Source: CAYSGX01 sp964518215 (GTDB lineage Bacteria > Bacteroidota > Bacteroidia > Chitinophagales > CAIOSU01). Taken from it: a stretch of DNA of 45,705 nucleotides. Location: assembly GCA_964518215.1 (NCBI GenBank), contig CAZFFP010000024.1, forward strand, positions 1 through 45,705, in the 5' to 3' direction. The notes beneath the pieces were generated by a model. The model was given only the letters and a program-made list of their open reading frames with translations. It made no database searches and was not told where the DNA came from. Made by a program: the position numbers and the translations under genes. Positions within the stretch are counted from its first letter, which is position 1. Each line of letters opens with the position of its first letter. Of the stretch, positions 34,154 to 41,984 are shown one piece after another.

Positions 34154-35662
34154 ATGTTTATGAAATTGCTTATAGTTTCACTTTTGTTCCCTTCACTATT
34201 GTATGGGCAAGTAACGTTCAATAAAGTTTTCAATATTGAACAGGGTGTTGAAGCAGCAAGTGGAGTTGTTGAACATGATGATGGATATATATTTTATGGC
34301 ACCGGAAGTGAATACTCTGAGTTTAACGGGTGGCGTGCGATGGTTTTATTAAAAACTGATTTTAATGGCAACGTATTGTGGCATAAAAAATTTGGTAAAA
34401 GCGGTGAAGCACAACTAACCGAATCAGGGGCTTTAAAAAAACTTTCAAGTGGAAATTTATTTGTGGCAGGTGCCGTATATGATTCCATTACAGAACAATT
34501 TGATGCTTTGATGCTCAAGTTTTCTCCTTCGGGAGACACAATATGGCGAAAGAAATTTGGAACACTACAGCAGGATGAATATTTTCTTGGAAGTTTGGAA
34601 TATGACAACAATAATATATTTGCAATTGGAGCGAAAATAATAAGCCAAACCAATTGGGATTATTTTATTGTAAAAACCGACAGCAACGGTAATCAAATCT
34701 GGCAACGAACTTATGGAGGCAATAGAATTGACGAAGGTTGGGCAATGGATATTACTCACGATGGCAATTTAATTGTTGCCGGAGGCAGAGAATTTCCACC
34801 CGATGTATGGGATGGTCATTTAATGAAAATGATGCCCAACGGAACTCCTATTTGGCATCAACGATATGGAACCGAAAATGGCGATTGCGCTATCATTAGA
34901 ATTAATACAACCATAGATGGGGGTTTTATTTTTACATCATGTTTAGACACAGTAATTAATGTAGGAGATGAACAACTTGTAAGGTATATAGCCAAGATTG
35001 ATTCATCGGGCAATTTGTTATGGCGAAATTTTTATAATGCACCTTCAGGCAGAGAAAAAGCAATCAATATGGTTAGGGGACTGAATGACGGAAGTATTTT
35101 GTTTTGCGGAAGTGCTTGGAATAATGAGATTAGTAGATTTTCTGGTTGGTTAATGAAATTAGATACAGATGGGAACGAACTTTGGGAAAATAAGTATCAT
35201 TATTTCAATAACAATGAAAGTCCCGGACCTATAAGCACATTGTATGATTTTCAACAAACTTCTGATGGAGGAATCGTTTGTGCCGGGAGTGCCTTTGGTG
35301 TATTTAATCACTCAGATTTTTGGCTCTTAAAATTAGACGAATACGGTTGCGAAATACCGGGTTGTCATGTAGGCATTAAAGAAAAAGAAAACACAGGTAA
35401 GGTTTTCGTATATCCCAATCCTGCCAAAGAAAAAATATTTGTCAGTATCAAATCTTCCAATCAACAACACGCTTTCAAAGAAGCTGTTTTAAAAATATAC
35501 GATGTGGCAGGTAAAGAAATTTACACCCAAACAAGCACATTAAACACCTCGGCATACAGCGAATATTTTGTAAACACTTCCGCTTTTGAAATCGGCATTT
35601 ACTTCTACAAGGTAACAACAGGCAACCAAATATTAGGAACAGGAAAAATAATGGTGCAATAA
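34154..35662 (+). CDS. T9SS-exported protein with repeated beta-propeller-like blades
   Basis: A 502-aa protein with a signal peptide (MKLLIVSLLFPSLLYGQ, cleavage near residue 20). Seven or so repeats follow with the pattern GG-x-ix-aGs-x-Dxwll-KlDsnGnxiWxkxyG (for example VKTDSNGNQIWQRTYGG), which resemble propeller-type blades. The C-terminal 90 residues are a canonical T9SS type A sorting domain: VYPNPAKEKIFV, LKIYDVAGKEIY, FEIGIYFYKV and the final GTGKIMVQ. It is expected to be exported to the surface by T9SS. Ligand or enzyme activity unknown. The start could be MFMK or the internal MK two codons later. Confidence 0.85.
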   Translation: MFMKLLIVSLLFPSLLYGQVTFNKVFNIEQGVEAASGVVEHDDGYIFYGTGSEYSEFNGWRAMVLLKTDFNGNVLWHKKFGKSGEAQLTESGALKKLSSGNLFVAGAVYDSITEQFDALMLKFSPSGDTIWRKKFGTLQQDEYFLGSLEYDNNNIFAIGAKIISQTNWDYFIVKTDSNGNQIWQRTYGGNRIDEGWAMDITHDGNLIVAGGREFPPDVWDGHLMKMMPNGTPIWHQRYGTENGDCAIIRINTTIDGGFIFTSCLDTVINVGDEQLVRYIAKIDSSGNLLWRNFYNAPSGREKAINMVRGLNDGSILFCGSAWNNEISRFSGWLMKLDTDGNELWENKYHYFNNNESPGPISTLYDFQQTSDGGIVCAGSAFGVFNHSDFWLLKLDEYGCEIPGCHVGIKEKENTGKVFVYPNPAKEKIFVSIKSSNQQHAFKEAVLKIYDVAGKEIYTQTSTLNTSAYSEYFVNTSAFEIGIYFYKVTTGNQILGTGKIMVQ

Positions 35663-35674
35663 AAACCTCTATAA

Positions 35675-35851
35675 ATGAAACCACAAACTTGCAATCAAAG
35701 CCCCAAACTCTCCCCCTTTTTTCAAGGGGGAGTGCCCGTAGAGCGAGGGGGTTCTGTTACCTTCAACATCAGCCAATTGCCTTCCAGCATATACATCATA
35801 CAAAACCAACTCTCCAACGGGCAAACCATCATCAACAAATTAGTGAAGTAG
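35675..35851 (+). pseudogene. Remnant of a T9SS sorting-domain tail joined to an intergenic repeat
   Basis: A 58-codon open frame (ATG 35675, TAG 35849-35851). The last 30 residues read SVTFNISQLPSSIYIIQN, then an NGQTIINKLVK end, exactly the pattern of the final strands of a T9SS type A sorting domain. Before it, 35701-35750 is a palindromic repeat with arms at 35710-35718 and 35724-35732. The rest of the parent gene is missing, so this is best read as the 3' stub of a lost cargo gene. It sits 12 bp after the intact T9SS gene. Confidence 0.6.
35710..35732. repeat. Palindromic repeat within the sorting-tail stub
   Basis: Arms ctccccctt (35710-35718) and aagggggag (35724-35732) pair perfectly; the following tgcccgtagagcgaggggg is the usual extension of this intergenic family. 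Confidence 0.65.
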
Positions 35852-35874
35852 TAATTGATTAGTGTTTTTTTTTA

Positions 35875-35908
35875 AAACCTATAAGGTTTTTTGAAACCTT
35901 ATAGGTTT
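35875..35908. repeat. Perfect 15-bp inverted repeat with a 4-base loop
   Basis: Arms 35875-35889 (aaacctataaggttt) and 35894-35908 pair over all 15 bases. AT-rich; a T-run precedes rather than follows the stem on the plus strand. It could act as a bidirectional terminator after the stub, or be another dispersed palindrome. Confidence 0.7.
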
Positions 35909-35944
35909 GTTTGGCGATAAAACCGTGATGATAGGTTAAACAAA

Positions 35945-36196
35945 CGCCACGGTCAACAAAACAATCGCCACGGTCAACAAAACAATCGCCACAGTCAGCA
36001 AAGCAAACGCTACAGACAACAAAACAATTGCCACAGTCAGCAAAGCAAACGCTACAGACAACAAAACAATCGCCACGGTCAGCAAAGCAAACGCTACAGG
36101 CAACAAAACAATCGCCACGTTCAGCAAAGCAAACACCACAGTCAGTAAAACAAACGCCACGGTCAGCAAAGCGAACGCATCGGCACACAAAGCAAA
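35945..36196. repeat. 21-bp tandem repeat array, 12 units
   Basis: Twelve 21-bp units without spacers, of two alternating types that differ in the last half: cgccacggtcaacaaaacaa (type A) and a version with cagcaaagcaaa (type B). From unit 3 to unit 9 the types alternate, giving a 42-bp higher-order period. The last two or three units are degenerate. Because 21 is divisible by three and the unit has no stop in several frames, long frames appear on both strands (for example 7-residue AFALLTV and CFADCGD repeats). I do not call any of them a gene. Confidence 0.9.
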
Positions 36197-36362
36197 TCAT
36201 ACCTACAGCAATACAAAAAACCACTCACCCCCATCATCACCCACCACATTACAGAAACCCTATCAACCAAAAACGAACAACGAAAAACAACAATCGAACA
36301 ACTGATGTTGAAGCGATGGAGCTTTGGAAAAATAAGGCGCTTATCTGAATTGTCCCCAGTAC

Positions 36363-37043
36363 CTATAACTTCCTCTCAGCAAACTTTCTAAATCGTTCAT
36401 ATTGGATTTCAGGTGAAGCATTATCGCTGTGATTGAAATAAATACCCGCAGGATTCAGTTGCAGAATTTTTTCAAAGCTTTCAGGAAAATATTTAGGGCA
36501 GGAATTTAGAAAGAAGGGAGCTACGCCTTCGCGATACCACGAGTATTGATAAAAATCTCCCGAAAAAAGTAATCCTGTAGGTTCATGATAAAACCCGCAA
36601 TGACCTTGTGTATGTCCGGGCAGATGAATCACCCGTATGCCTCCTGCAAAATCTAAACGTTCATTATCTGCAAATTCGAAATCCAATTCAAAAGGCTGGT
36701 ATGCAAACAGCAACCTTCCAATTGCCTCAAGTGCACCACATACTTTGGAAGCACCTTTATATGGATAATTTCCGGCTATATGTTTTTTCTCTTTGGAATG
36801 CCCTGCAACCTGTGCGCCCGACAACTGTTTAATGCGGGTAATATTCAGGGTGTGGTCTAAATGACCATGCGTCATTATGATAAGATTAATATCGCTGAAA
36901 GTTTTATTGATTTGCTTCAGTTGCTTTTCTAATTTTTCAAAATCACCCAAAAATCCGCCATCTATCAAAACCAAATCATTGTTCCATGCAATGAGATGAA
37001 AATTGACATACACTCCGCTGATTTGAAAAATATTTTGAAGCAT
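36363..37043 (-). CDS. Metallo-beta-lactamase-fold hydrolase
   Basis: A 226-aa zinc hydrolase of the MBL/glyoxalase II-like superfamily. The Zn-binding motif is intact: MTHGHLDHTLN near residue 60, then HLPGHTQGHCGFY near 137, the bridging Asp in LFSGDFYQYSW and the last His in YFNHSD. No signal peptide. Family members hydrolyse thioesters, lactones or phosphodiesters; this one cannot be narrowed from sequence alone. It stands alone between repeat-rich regions with no operon partner. Confidence 0.88.
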   Translation of the reverse strand: MLQNIFQISGVYVNFHLIAWNNDLVLIDGGFLGDFEKLEKQLKQINKTFSDINLIIMTHGHLDHTLNITRIKQLSGAQVAGHSKEKKHIAGNYPYKGASKVCGALEAIGRLLFAYQPFELDFEFADNERLDFAGGIRVIHLPGHTQGHCGFYHEPTGLLFSGDFYQYSWYREGVAPFFLNSCPKYFPESFEKILQLNPAGIYFNHSDNASPEIQYERFRKFAERKL

Positions 37044-37338
37044 GTTTAATTATGAGCGTAAAAAGAACCTCAACAAAAATATTCCGACCGTTGAAAATAG
37101 CACTGTCGCCACATAATAGCCAATCTCGACAGGCTGTGAAAATACTTAAAACATGAGCCTTTAGCGTTTAATGTTTGAAAATTTCTCCGGAACTATCTGA
37201 ATATTAATTTGATAGCGATTTGTTTTTTAACCGTTCCTGCCACCGATGGCCTCTGGCGAGCGGGTTTTACCTACAGCTTCCGGCTTTTTTAAGTCTTGTT
37301 TTTTTCATGCTTTCATTTCTTTTTATAAAAGAATCGAT

Positions 37339-37391
37339 ACAAAGAAAAGCGCAAATGGCAAAAGCTCCGCCTGCCATTTGCCGGCTCGCGC
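37339..37391 (+). repeat. 53-bp hairpin element, copy 1
   Basis: Ends acaaagaaaagcgcaaa and tttgccggctcgcgc are identical to those of the copy at 45647-45699 (minus strand). The stem is gcaaatggca (37351-37360) pairing with tgccatttgc (37372-37381), with an 11-base loop aaagctccgcc. Confidence 0.85.
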
Positions 37392-37393
37392 TT

Positions 37394-37444
37394 CACTGGT
37401 AGCGTCCGCTAAGACCACAGCCCAATCGGACGCTACTAACAGTG
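37394..37444. repeat. Interrupted inverted repeat next to the hairpin element
   Basis: tagcgtccg (37400-37408) pairs with cggacgcta (37427-37435), and the outer cactg/cagtg (37394-37398, 37440-37444) pair as well. No T-run follows. Confidence 0.6.
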
Positions 37445-37574
37445 AGGGACTATTCTAAGATTACAAACCTTTAGCTGTTGGGTTCGGGATTTGGAAAGTG
37501 CAGAATAACTGGGTATTAGTGGTGTTGCGCATTCTCCCAACCCATGCGCTGCATGTGGATGATTAAATACTAAT

Positions 37575-37892
37575 TTACAGATTCCCGTATACTTTTATTT
37601 GTGGGTTTGTTATAGCACGTTTTATGTCTTCTATTTGATTATCATTTTTCCCACTAAAAGTGTTTAATATATCAAATTGTGGGAACTTCTCTTTCAAATA
37701 TGTTGAAAGCTTAAAAATGCTCTCAGCCATTGCATGAGATGTTATTAAGTAATAATGAAAGTGCGATTCATTATTTTTTTGCAGGTAAATAAAGTAGGAG
37801 CAAGTGAGCGGTTTGCCTCTGGTCGGTGTCCTAACCAACCATTGCGATGTAGAAGAAATAGAAATCCAGATATGCTCCCTATAATATGTCAA
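37575..37892 (-). CDS. Hypothetical 105-aa frame, possibly a gene fragment partly made of repeat DNA
   Basis: The first 30 residues (including WLVRTPTRGKPL) are read from a dispersed repeat at 37814-37840, so they are unlikely to be ancestral. The last 68 residues (starting QKNNESHFHYYLITS, ending NPQIKVYGNL) look like ordinary protein with an amphipathic helix FKLSTYLKEKFP. I recognise no family. Most likely a decayed gene whose 5' end was lost when the repeat arrived; a short genuine protein starting at the internal Met (SHAMAES) is the alternative. Confidence 0.3.
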   Translation of the reverse strand: MTYYREHIWISISSTSQWLVRTPTRGKPLTCSYFIYLQKNNESHFHYYLITSHAMAESIFKLSTYLKEKFPQFDILNTFSGKNDNQIEDIKRAITNPQIKVYGNL

Positions 37893-38053
37893 AAAACCAA
37901 AAACATCTTGTTGAGTCAGATAATATCTTGCAGACGAGAACCAATAATCTTCGGGGGTATTTCAACAGTTTACAATCTGCGATAGTTGTTGTATAAAATT
38001 GCATACGATAAAGTTATCTCATTGAAGGTCGGTGAGGACACCGACCAGAGGCA
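37814..38053. repeat. Terminal-inverted-repeat element (about 240 bp, MITE-like)
   Basis: 27-bp ends at 37814-37840 (plus) and 38027-38053 (minus) match at 25 of 27 positions (core tgcctctggtcggtgtcct). The right end itself has an 8-bp hairpin (ggtcggtg-agga-caccgacc). The interior is AT-rich with no transposase. The right end overlaps the 3' end of the DoxX-like gene and the left end lies in the 105-aa frame. Confidence 0.65.
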
Positions 38054-38661
38054 ATGTAAATAAATAAGGCTAATAACCCTTCACTAAACCAAATTAGAAA
38101 AACTGGTATCGGGCTTGGGCTAACAAAGTTCAAAATAATCAGGGTAAGGAAGATTATTAATCCAGTAACAATCCAATAGGGTTGGTTTCCGCAATCTGGC
38201 AACAAAGAATGATATGGCTCAATATGCTTAGGAATCAGAAAAACATATCTTAAAGTTTTAAAGTCCCATAATAGCAAATAAACATTTGCTAAAAGCATAA
38301 GTCCGGTTATTATTCTTGTTATTCCAAAATTATAGGACATTGTTATAACAAAAATGCCAACTATAATAGGGAAGAAAATCACAGCACCAAGTATTGCAAA
38401 CCTTTGGGTAAGTAATAAAAATCCAGCCAAGATTTGCATACAACCAATTAAAAAATAAACTCCTGCGTATCTAAAAGTTTGAAACATATTTTCTATTGAA
38501 TCTAATGGATAAGATTCTTTATCAGGAGGGAGATTGCCAGAAAACTTTCCCATTCCGAGAGCTGCTAACACAAAAGCACCGCCAATTAAGTATCTCAGAT
38601 AAATTGTAAATATCTGAGCAAAGGCATTTTGTTTGAATGCAATTATTTGAGTGAGAATCAA
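38014..38661 (-). CDS. DoxX-like polytopic membrane protein
   Basis: A 215-aa integral membrane protein with six hydrophobic segments (about residues 18-38, 68-88, 90-112, 114-135, 165-186 and 189-207). The start (IFTIYLRYLIGGAFVLAALGMGKF) and the second segment (YAGVYFLIGCMQILAGFLLL) fit the DoxX family, whose members are mostly of unknown function. The last 11 residues (ASGRCPHRPSM) are encoded by the right end of the inverted-repeat element, so the native C-terminus was probably replaced. Confidence 0.7.
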   Translation of the reverse strand: MILTQIIAFKQNAFAQIFTIYLRYLIGGAFVLAALGMGKFSGNLPPDKESYPLDSIENMFQTFRYAGVYFLIGCMQILAGFLLLTQRFAILGAVIFFPIIVGIFVITMSYNFGITRIITGLMLLANVYLLLWDFKTLRYVFLIPKHIEPYHSLLPDCGNQPYWIVTGLIIFLTLIILNFVSPSPIPVFLIWFSEGLLALFIYIASGRCPHRPSMR

Positions 38662-38747
38662 TTTTGCTTGCCTTTAAATTTAGTATGAATTAACACTTAA
38701 TAAATTTAAAAATAAAAAAACACTTTCCTCATTTTCCTATATAGGTA

Positions 38748-38836
38748 TCACAGATGAAACGGATTCCGCAGATTTTAAAACTCCACCACACTTCATTCTC
38801 CGCGAAATCTTCTAACCCGCATCATCCGCGATTCAG
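38748..38836. repeat. Dispersed repeat fragment (cacagatg ... ccgcagat family)
   Basis: Carries cacagatgaaacggattccg, then ctccgcgaaatctt and catccgcgattcag, the scrambled parts of a common bacterial intergenic repeat. It lies between the DoxX-like gene and the receptor gene. Confidence 0.45.
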
Positions 38837-38848
38837 ACAACAATCCCA

Positions 38849-41365
38849 TTACTGAATCGTCCACCTGATTCCCGTATAAACCACTGCACCAATCACGGGT
38901 CCCCAAACCATAGCCGCATCGAAATTGGAGCCGAAGGGGTTGCGCGCATCCACAATAGGATTTTTCTGGCGGTAGTTCGTGATGTTTTCACCGCCCACAT
39001 ACCAGTCAATATGTTTCCATTTTTTGGTGATGTGTGCATTGAGCGTGGCAAAGGTGGGCGCAAAAATATTCTGTTCCATGCCCGTTTCGGTAAAGTTGTT
39101 GTGCGCTAAGCGCGCTTTGCCCCAAATATGCACCGTAGCATTGAACAGCCATTTTTCGTTGGCGGTTTCGTAGCCCATATTCACCAAACCGTTGTGGCGC
39201 GGCACCATCATGCGGGGCAGCAACCGCCCATCGTAGGTAGTTTTCACATCGTTGTATTTGTAGGTAATCTTCAAGCCCAAGCGCTCCACAATTTCCCATT
39301 TAATATCTGCCTGTATATTGTTGCTGAACGATTTTCCATCGAGATTATAAATGTAGGCGTGGGCGAAGTGCTGGTCTAAATCAACAATCAACTGATTGAT
39401 AAACTGCGTGCGGTAATACTCCACGCCCATCGTCAAATCTTTGCCGTCAATTTTAAAGGTGTGCATGATTCCTGTGCCGGCATTCCACGAAATTTCCGCC
39501 TGCGGATTTTCCACCACCACCAACTGCCGAGAACTCACCAAGATATTGGTGTTTTCGATAAACACATTCGGCACACGAAAACCTCTGCCTCCCGAAATTC
39601 TGAACACGGTGTTTTCGGTAAAGTTGTATTTGAAATGCAAACGGGGCGTGTGCTGCCAACCGAACAGGTTGTGATAGTCGGTGCGGAAACCTGCCAACAC
39701 CGATACTTTTTGTTTGAAATCGAAATGGTATTCGGCAAAAGCACCCGGCACTATTTCGGTGCGCTGCATACGCAAGTTGCCAAACACTTCGTCATAATCG
39801 TCATACATAAAACTGACACCTGTTTTCAGCAGGTGTTGCTCGTTACCGATTTCTGTTTGTGGAATAATATTGGCATAAAAACTTTTTTGCGTGCCATCGT
39901 AAATATTTCTTCCGTAGTAGCCATCCTGCCGGTGATACAAACCGTTTACAATAAACCCGATGCTTTGTTTTTTATCGCGGTTCAAAAGCAAACCCAATTT
40001 GTTGAAACCCTCATAGCGTTGCGTGTTGAGCAGCACTCCGTAAGCATCCTGAGTGAAAATATTTTCATCGGGATTGAAAAAAGTCTGCCCTGCCAAACGC
40101 CTTTCATACACCGCCTGAAAGCCGGTTTGCATTTCTACTTTTTCGCTGAATAAAGTTTCCCAACGGTTGTAAACATTCACTTGCGTGGTGCGCGGAATAT
40201 CGAGAAAACTATCATCGTTGAAATCTATTTTCGGAGCCACATTGCTGCCGTGCAACAAGAGCAGACTGCCCACTTTGTCGTTGAAGCGTTTACTCAGATG
40301 CAGGTTGCCTTCGCTTCTGCCTAACGAATTGCCGAAAACGTTGAGAAAAAATCGCGGCTCATCGCACAGTGGTTTGCGCAGTTCGATATTGATTTGTCCG
40401 GTCATGCTTTCGTAGCCGTTCACTACGCTGCCCGCGCCCTTCGAAATCTGAATGCTCTGAATCCACGTGCCGGGAATATATGCCATGCCATAAGCATTGG
40501 CTAAGCCGCGCAACGCGGGAATGTTTTCGCGCAGCATTTGCGTGTAAGTGCCGCTCAACCCCAGCATCTGAATTTCCTTCGCGCCCGTAACGCCATCGCG
40601 ATACATAACATCTACCGAACCTTCGGTTTCAAAACTTTCCGACAGGTTGCAGCATGCTGCTTTTTGCAATTCTTTTTCGTTGAGCGTAATCTGGTTAATC
40701 GTTTTGGTAGTGGAATAAATAGTGCCTTCTTTGCGCCCTTTCACTTCCACTTCCGAAAGTGTTTGGGCTTGCATTAAACGCACTTCAAAAGGCTCACTGC
40801 CATGCACATGAATGGTATCGTTTTCGTAGCCGATATAACTCACCACCAAGGGTTCGTGTGGCACGGGTATTTTTAGGGAAAACTTTCCGTCTGTATCGGT
40901 AGCCGTTCCGGTTTGGCTTTCGAGCCAGAACACATTAGCGCCTACCAGCGGAATCTTTTTTCCTTTTTCATCCTGCTCGTAAACGAAGCCGGTGAGGGTT
41001 TGCGCTTGCGAAGGAGTCCATAGTCCATAGACCATAGTCCATAGTAAAAGAGTAGTGAGTAGTGGGAATTGAGATATGAAACGTGAGATTTTATTTCTGA
41101 TTTCTGATTTCTGATTTCTGATTTGTCCAACTTGCGCGAAGCCATTGCGCGTGTGCGAAGGGGGCGTGCTGCTGCTTTGTGCGGAAGCGGGGGATGATTT
41201 AAAAAGGTTGAAGGCTGAGGGCTGAGGGCTGATTTGTCCCTCGCCTCTCGTCCCTCGCCTCTCGTCCCTCGCCCCTCGTCCCTTGTCCCTTGCCCCTTGC
41301 CTTTTGTTACTAAAAATGAGTCGAATATCGAATATCGAACTATCGTATTGTCGTTTTAAAAACAT
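38849..41365 (-). CDS. TonB-dependent outer-membrane receptor (start uncertain)
   Basis: A TonB-gated uptake channel. After a signal-like stretch (residues about 98-122 of the long frame, FPLLTTLLLW ... PSQAQ) come a carboxypeptidase-regulatory-like domain (LTGFVYEQDEKGKKIPLVGANV), a plug (EVKGRKEGTIYSTTKTI, then SKGAGSVVNGYESMTGQINIEL) and a barrel ending TGIRWTIQ. The mature part, about 715 aa, is complete. The only in-frame ATG before the signal stretch is at 41365, which adds about 97 residues read from 7-bp repeat arrays (GARDKGRGARDE). The next Met (41035) falls inside the hydrophobic stretch. A nearby Cys-rich small protein suggests a metal such as copper as substrate. Confidence 0.85.
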   Translation of the reverse strand: MFLKRQYDSSIFDIRLIFSNKRQGARDKGRGARDERRGTRGEGQISPQPSAFNLFKSSPASAQSSSTPPSHTRNGFAQVGQIRNQKSEIRNKISRFISQFPLLTTLLLWTMVYGLWTPSQAQTLTGFVYEQDEKGKKIPLVGANVFWLESQTGTATDTDGKFSLKIPVPHEPLVVSYIGYENDTIHVHGSEPFEVRLMQAQTLSEVEVKGRKEGTIYSTTKTINQITLNEKELQKAACCNLSESFETEGSVDVMYRDGVTGAKEIQMLGLSGTYTQMLRENIPALRGLANAYGMAYIPGTWIQSIQISKGAGSVVNGYESMTGQINIELRKPLCDEPRFFLNVFGNSLGRSEGNLHLSKRFNDKVGSLLLLHGSNVAPKIDFNDDSFLDIPRTTQVNVYNRWETLFSEKVEMQTGFQAVYERRLAGQTFFNPDENIFTQDAYGVLLNTQRYEGFNKLGLLLNRDKKQSIGFIVNGLYHRQDGYYGRNIYDGTQKSFYANIIPQTEIGNEQHLLKTGVSFMYDDYDEVFGNLRMQRTEIVPGAFAEYHFDFKQKVSVLAGFRTDYHNLFGWQHTPRLHFKYNFTENTVFRISGGRGFRVPNVFIENTNILVSSRQLVVVENPQAEISWNAGTGIMHTFKIDGKDLTMGVEYYRTQFINQLIVDLDQHFAHAYIYNLDGKSFSNNIQADIKWEIVERLGLKITYKYNDVKTTYDGRLLPRMMVPRHNGLVNMGYETANEKWLFNATVHIWGKARLAHNNFTETGMEQNIFAPTFATLNAHITKKWKHIDWYVGGENITNYRQKNPIVDARNPFGSNFDAAMVWGPVIGAVVYTGIRWTIQ
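41017..41340. repeat. Cluster of six different heptanucleotide repeat arrays at the receptor 5' end
   Basis: Arrays of 7-bp units: tccatag-type, 4 units, 41017-41044; agtagtg, 2 units, 41051-41064; tttctga, 4 units, 41094-41121; gggctga-type, 3 units, 41212-41232; tccctcg/cctctcg-type, 10 units, 41237-41306; tcgaata, 2 units plus a partial, 41321-41340. Each array has its own unit but all keep a 7-bp step. Confidence 0.9.
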
Positions 41366-41439
41366 GATTATGAAAAATTTTCAGGTGAAAAAAATGAAAT
41401 GCTTTTGTGGTTTGAATATGAAAAATCAAACGCGGCATC

Positions 41440-41883
41440 TCATAGCCTGAAAACGGAAATGAAGGAAAGAAAAGTGTTGACCGAAGCGTGAAGCAACGGA
41501 GGAGGGTATTTTTCCGAAAGTGATTCGGGTAAGAAAGTTATAAAGTTATAAGGTTGGAAAGTGGTGAAATGGGTAGTGGCTTTTTGAAAAACCGAAATCA
41601 AATCAATCTTTTCTTCCACTTTCAAATCAATATCTAACTGAGCATACACTATGTCTTCGTTGCAGCAATCAGATTCAGGAGTGTTGCTTTCTTCCGCAGG
41701 TTTTTTGCAGCAACTTGTTTTGGCGGAAGCATGTTTATGCTCGCCACAATCGGCATCGCCCAAAAAGGAAAACTCCACAATGCCCTGCGAATAGCAGATA
41801 TGTCTGCTCAAAGCAATGCCCGCACTGCTCAACATGAAAACGATGAGCAAAACAAGGGCTGATATTTTTTTACGCAGGTGCAT
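41440..41883 (-). CDS. HYC_CC_PP-like small Cys/His-rich exported protein
   Basis: A 147-aa protein with a signal peptide or N-terminal anchor (residues 5-25, ISALVLLIVFMLSSAGIAL). It then shows HICYSQG, a His/Cys-rich middle (DCGEHKHASAKTSCCKK, then DCCNED) and a YPPP near the C-terminus. These marks in this order match the small Bacteroidota family named for HYC, CC and PP motifs, known beside TonB-dependent receptors. Here the first motif is H-I-C-Y rather than HYC. It lies 74 bp upstream of the receptor gene on the same strand, so one transcript is likely. A metal-binding (copper-type) role is inferred from the Cys/His clusters. Confidence 0.7.
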   Translation of the reverse strand: MHLRKKISALVLLIVFMLSSAGIALSRHICYSQGIVEFSFLGDADCGEHKHASAKTSCCKKPAEESNTPESDCCNEDIVYAQLDIDLKVEEKIDLISVFQKATTHFTTFQPYNFITFLPESLSEKYPPPLLHASVNTFLSFISVFRL

Positions 41884-41984
41884 TTTTAGTAGTATAAAGT
41901 TAAGGTTTATTTACAGATACATATAAATGAATATTGAGGCGAAATAGTTGCATACCTTTACCCTGAGAAATACATGTGAGTTTT

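Larger units (their letters stand above)
35852..36362. other. Repeat region between T9SS remnant and MBL gene
   Basis: 511 bp holding the 15-bp inverted repeat, the 21-bp array and about 165 bp of AC-rich sequence (36197-36362) in which I see nothing. Confidence 0.6.
37044..37574. other. Intergenic region with hairpin elements
   Basis: 531 bp; apart from the two elements listed, nothing was recognised. Two short frames here run across the hairpin and are not believable genes. Confidence 0.5.

Noticed and set aside
35875..35908. Rho-independent terminator
   Set aside because: The perfect stem is AT-rich and not followed by a T-run on the plus strand, so it is kept as a palindrome with only a possible terminator role.
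35945..36196. CRISPR array
   Set aside because: Units abut without unique spacers and no cas gene is near.
35936..36348. Repeat-coded frames on both strands (hydrophobic AFALLTV, Cys-rich CFADCGD and Lys/Gln-rich forms)
   Set aside because: They exist only because a 21-bp unit lacks stops; there is no start context, domain or non-repeat extension of note.
37220..37458. Two short plus-strand frames between the MBL and DoxX-like genes
   Set aside because: They read through the 53-bp hairpin element and its neighbour palindrome.
39461..40153. 230-aa plus-strand frame inside the TonB-dependent receptor
   Set aside because: Antisense to a convincing barrel domain, with no protein-like pattern.
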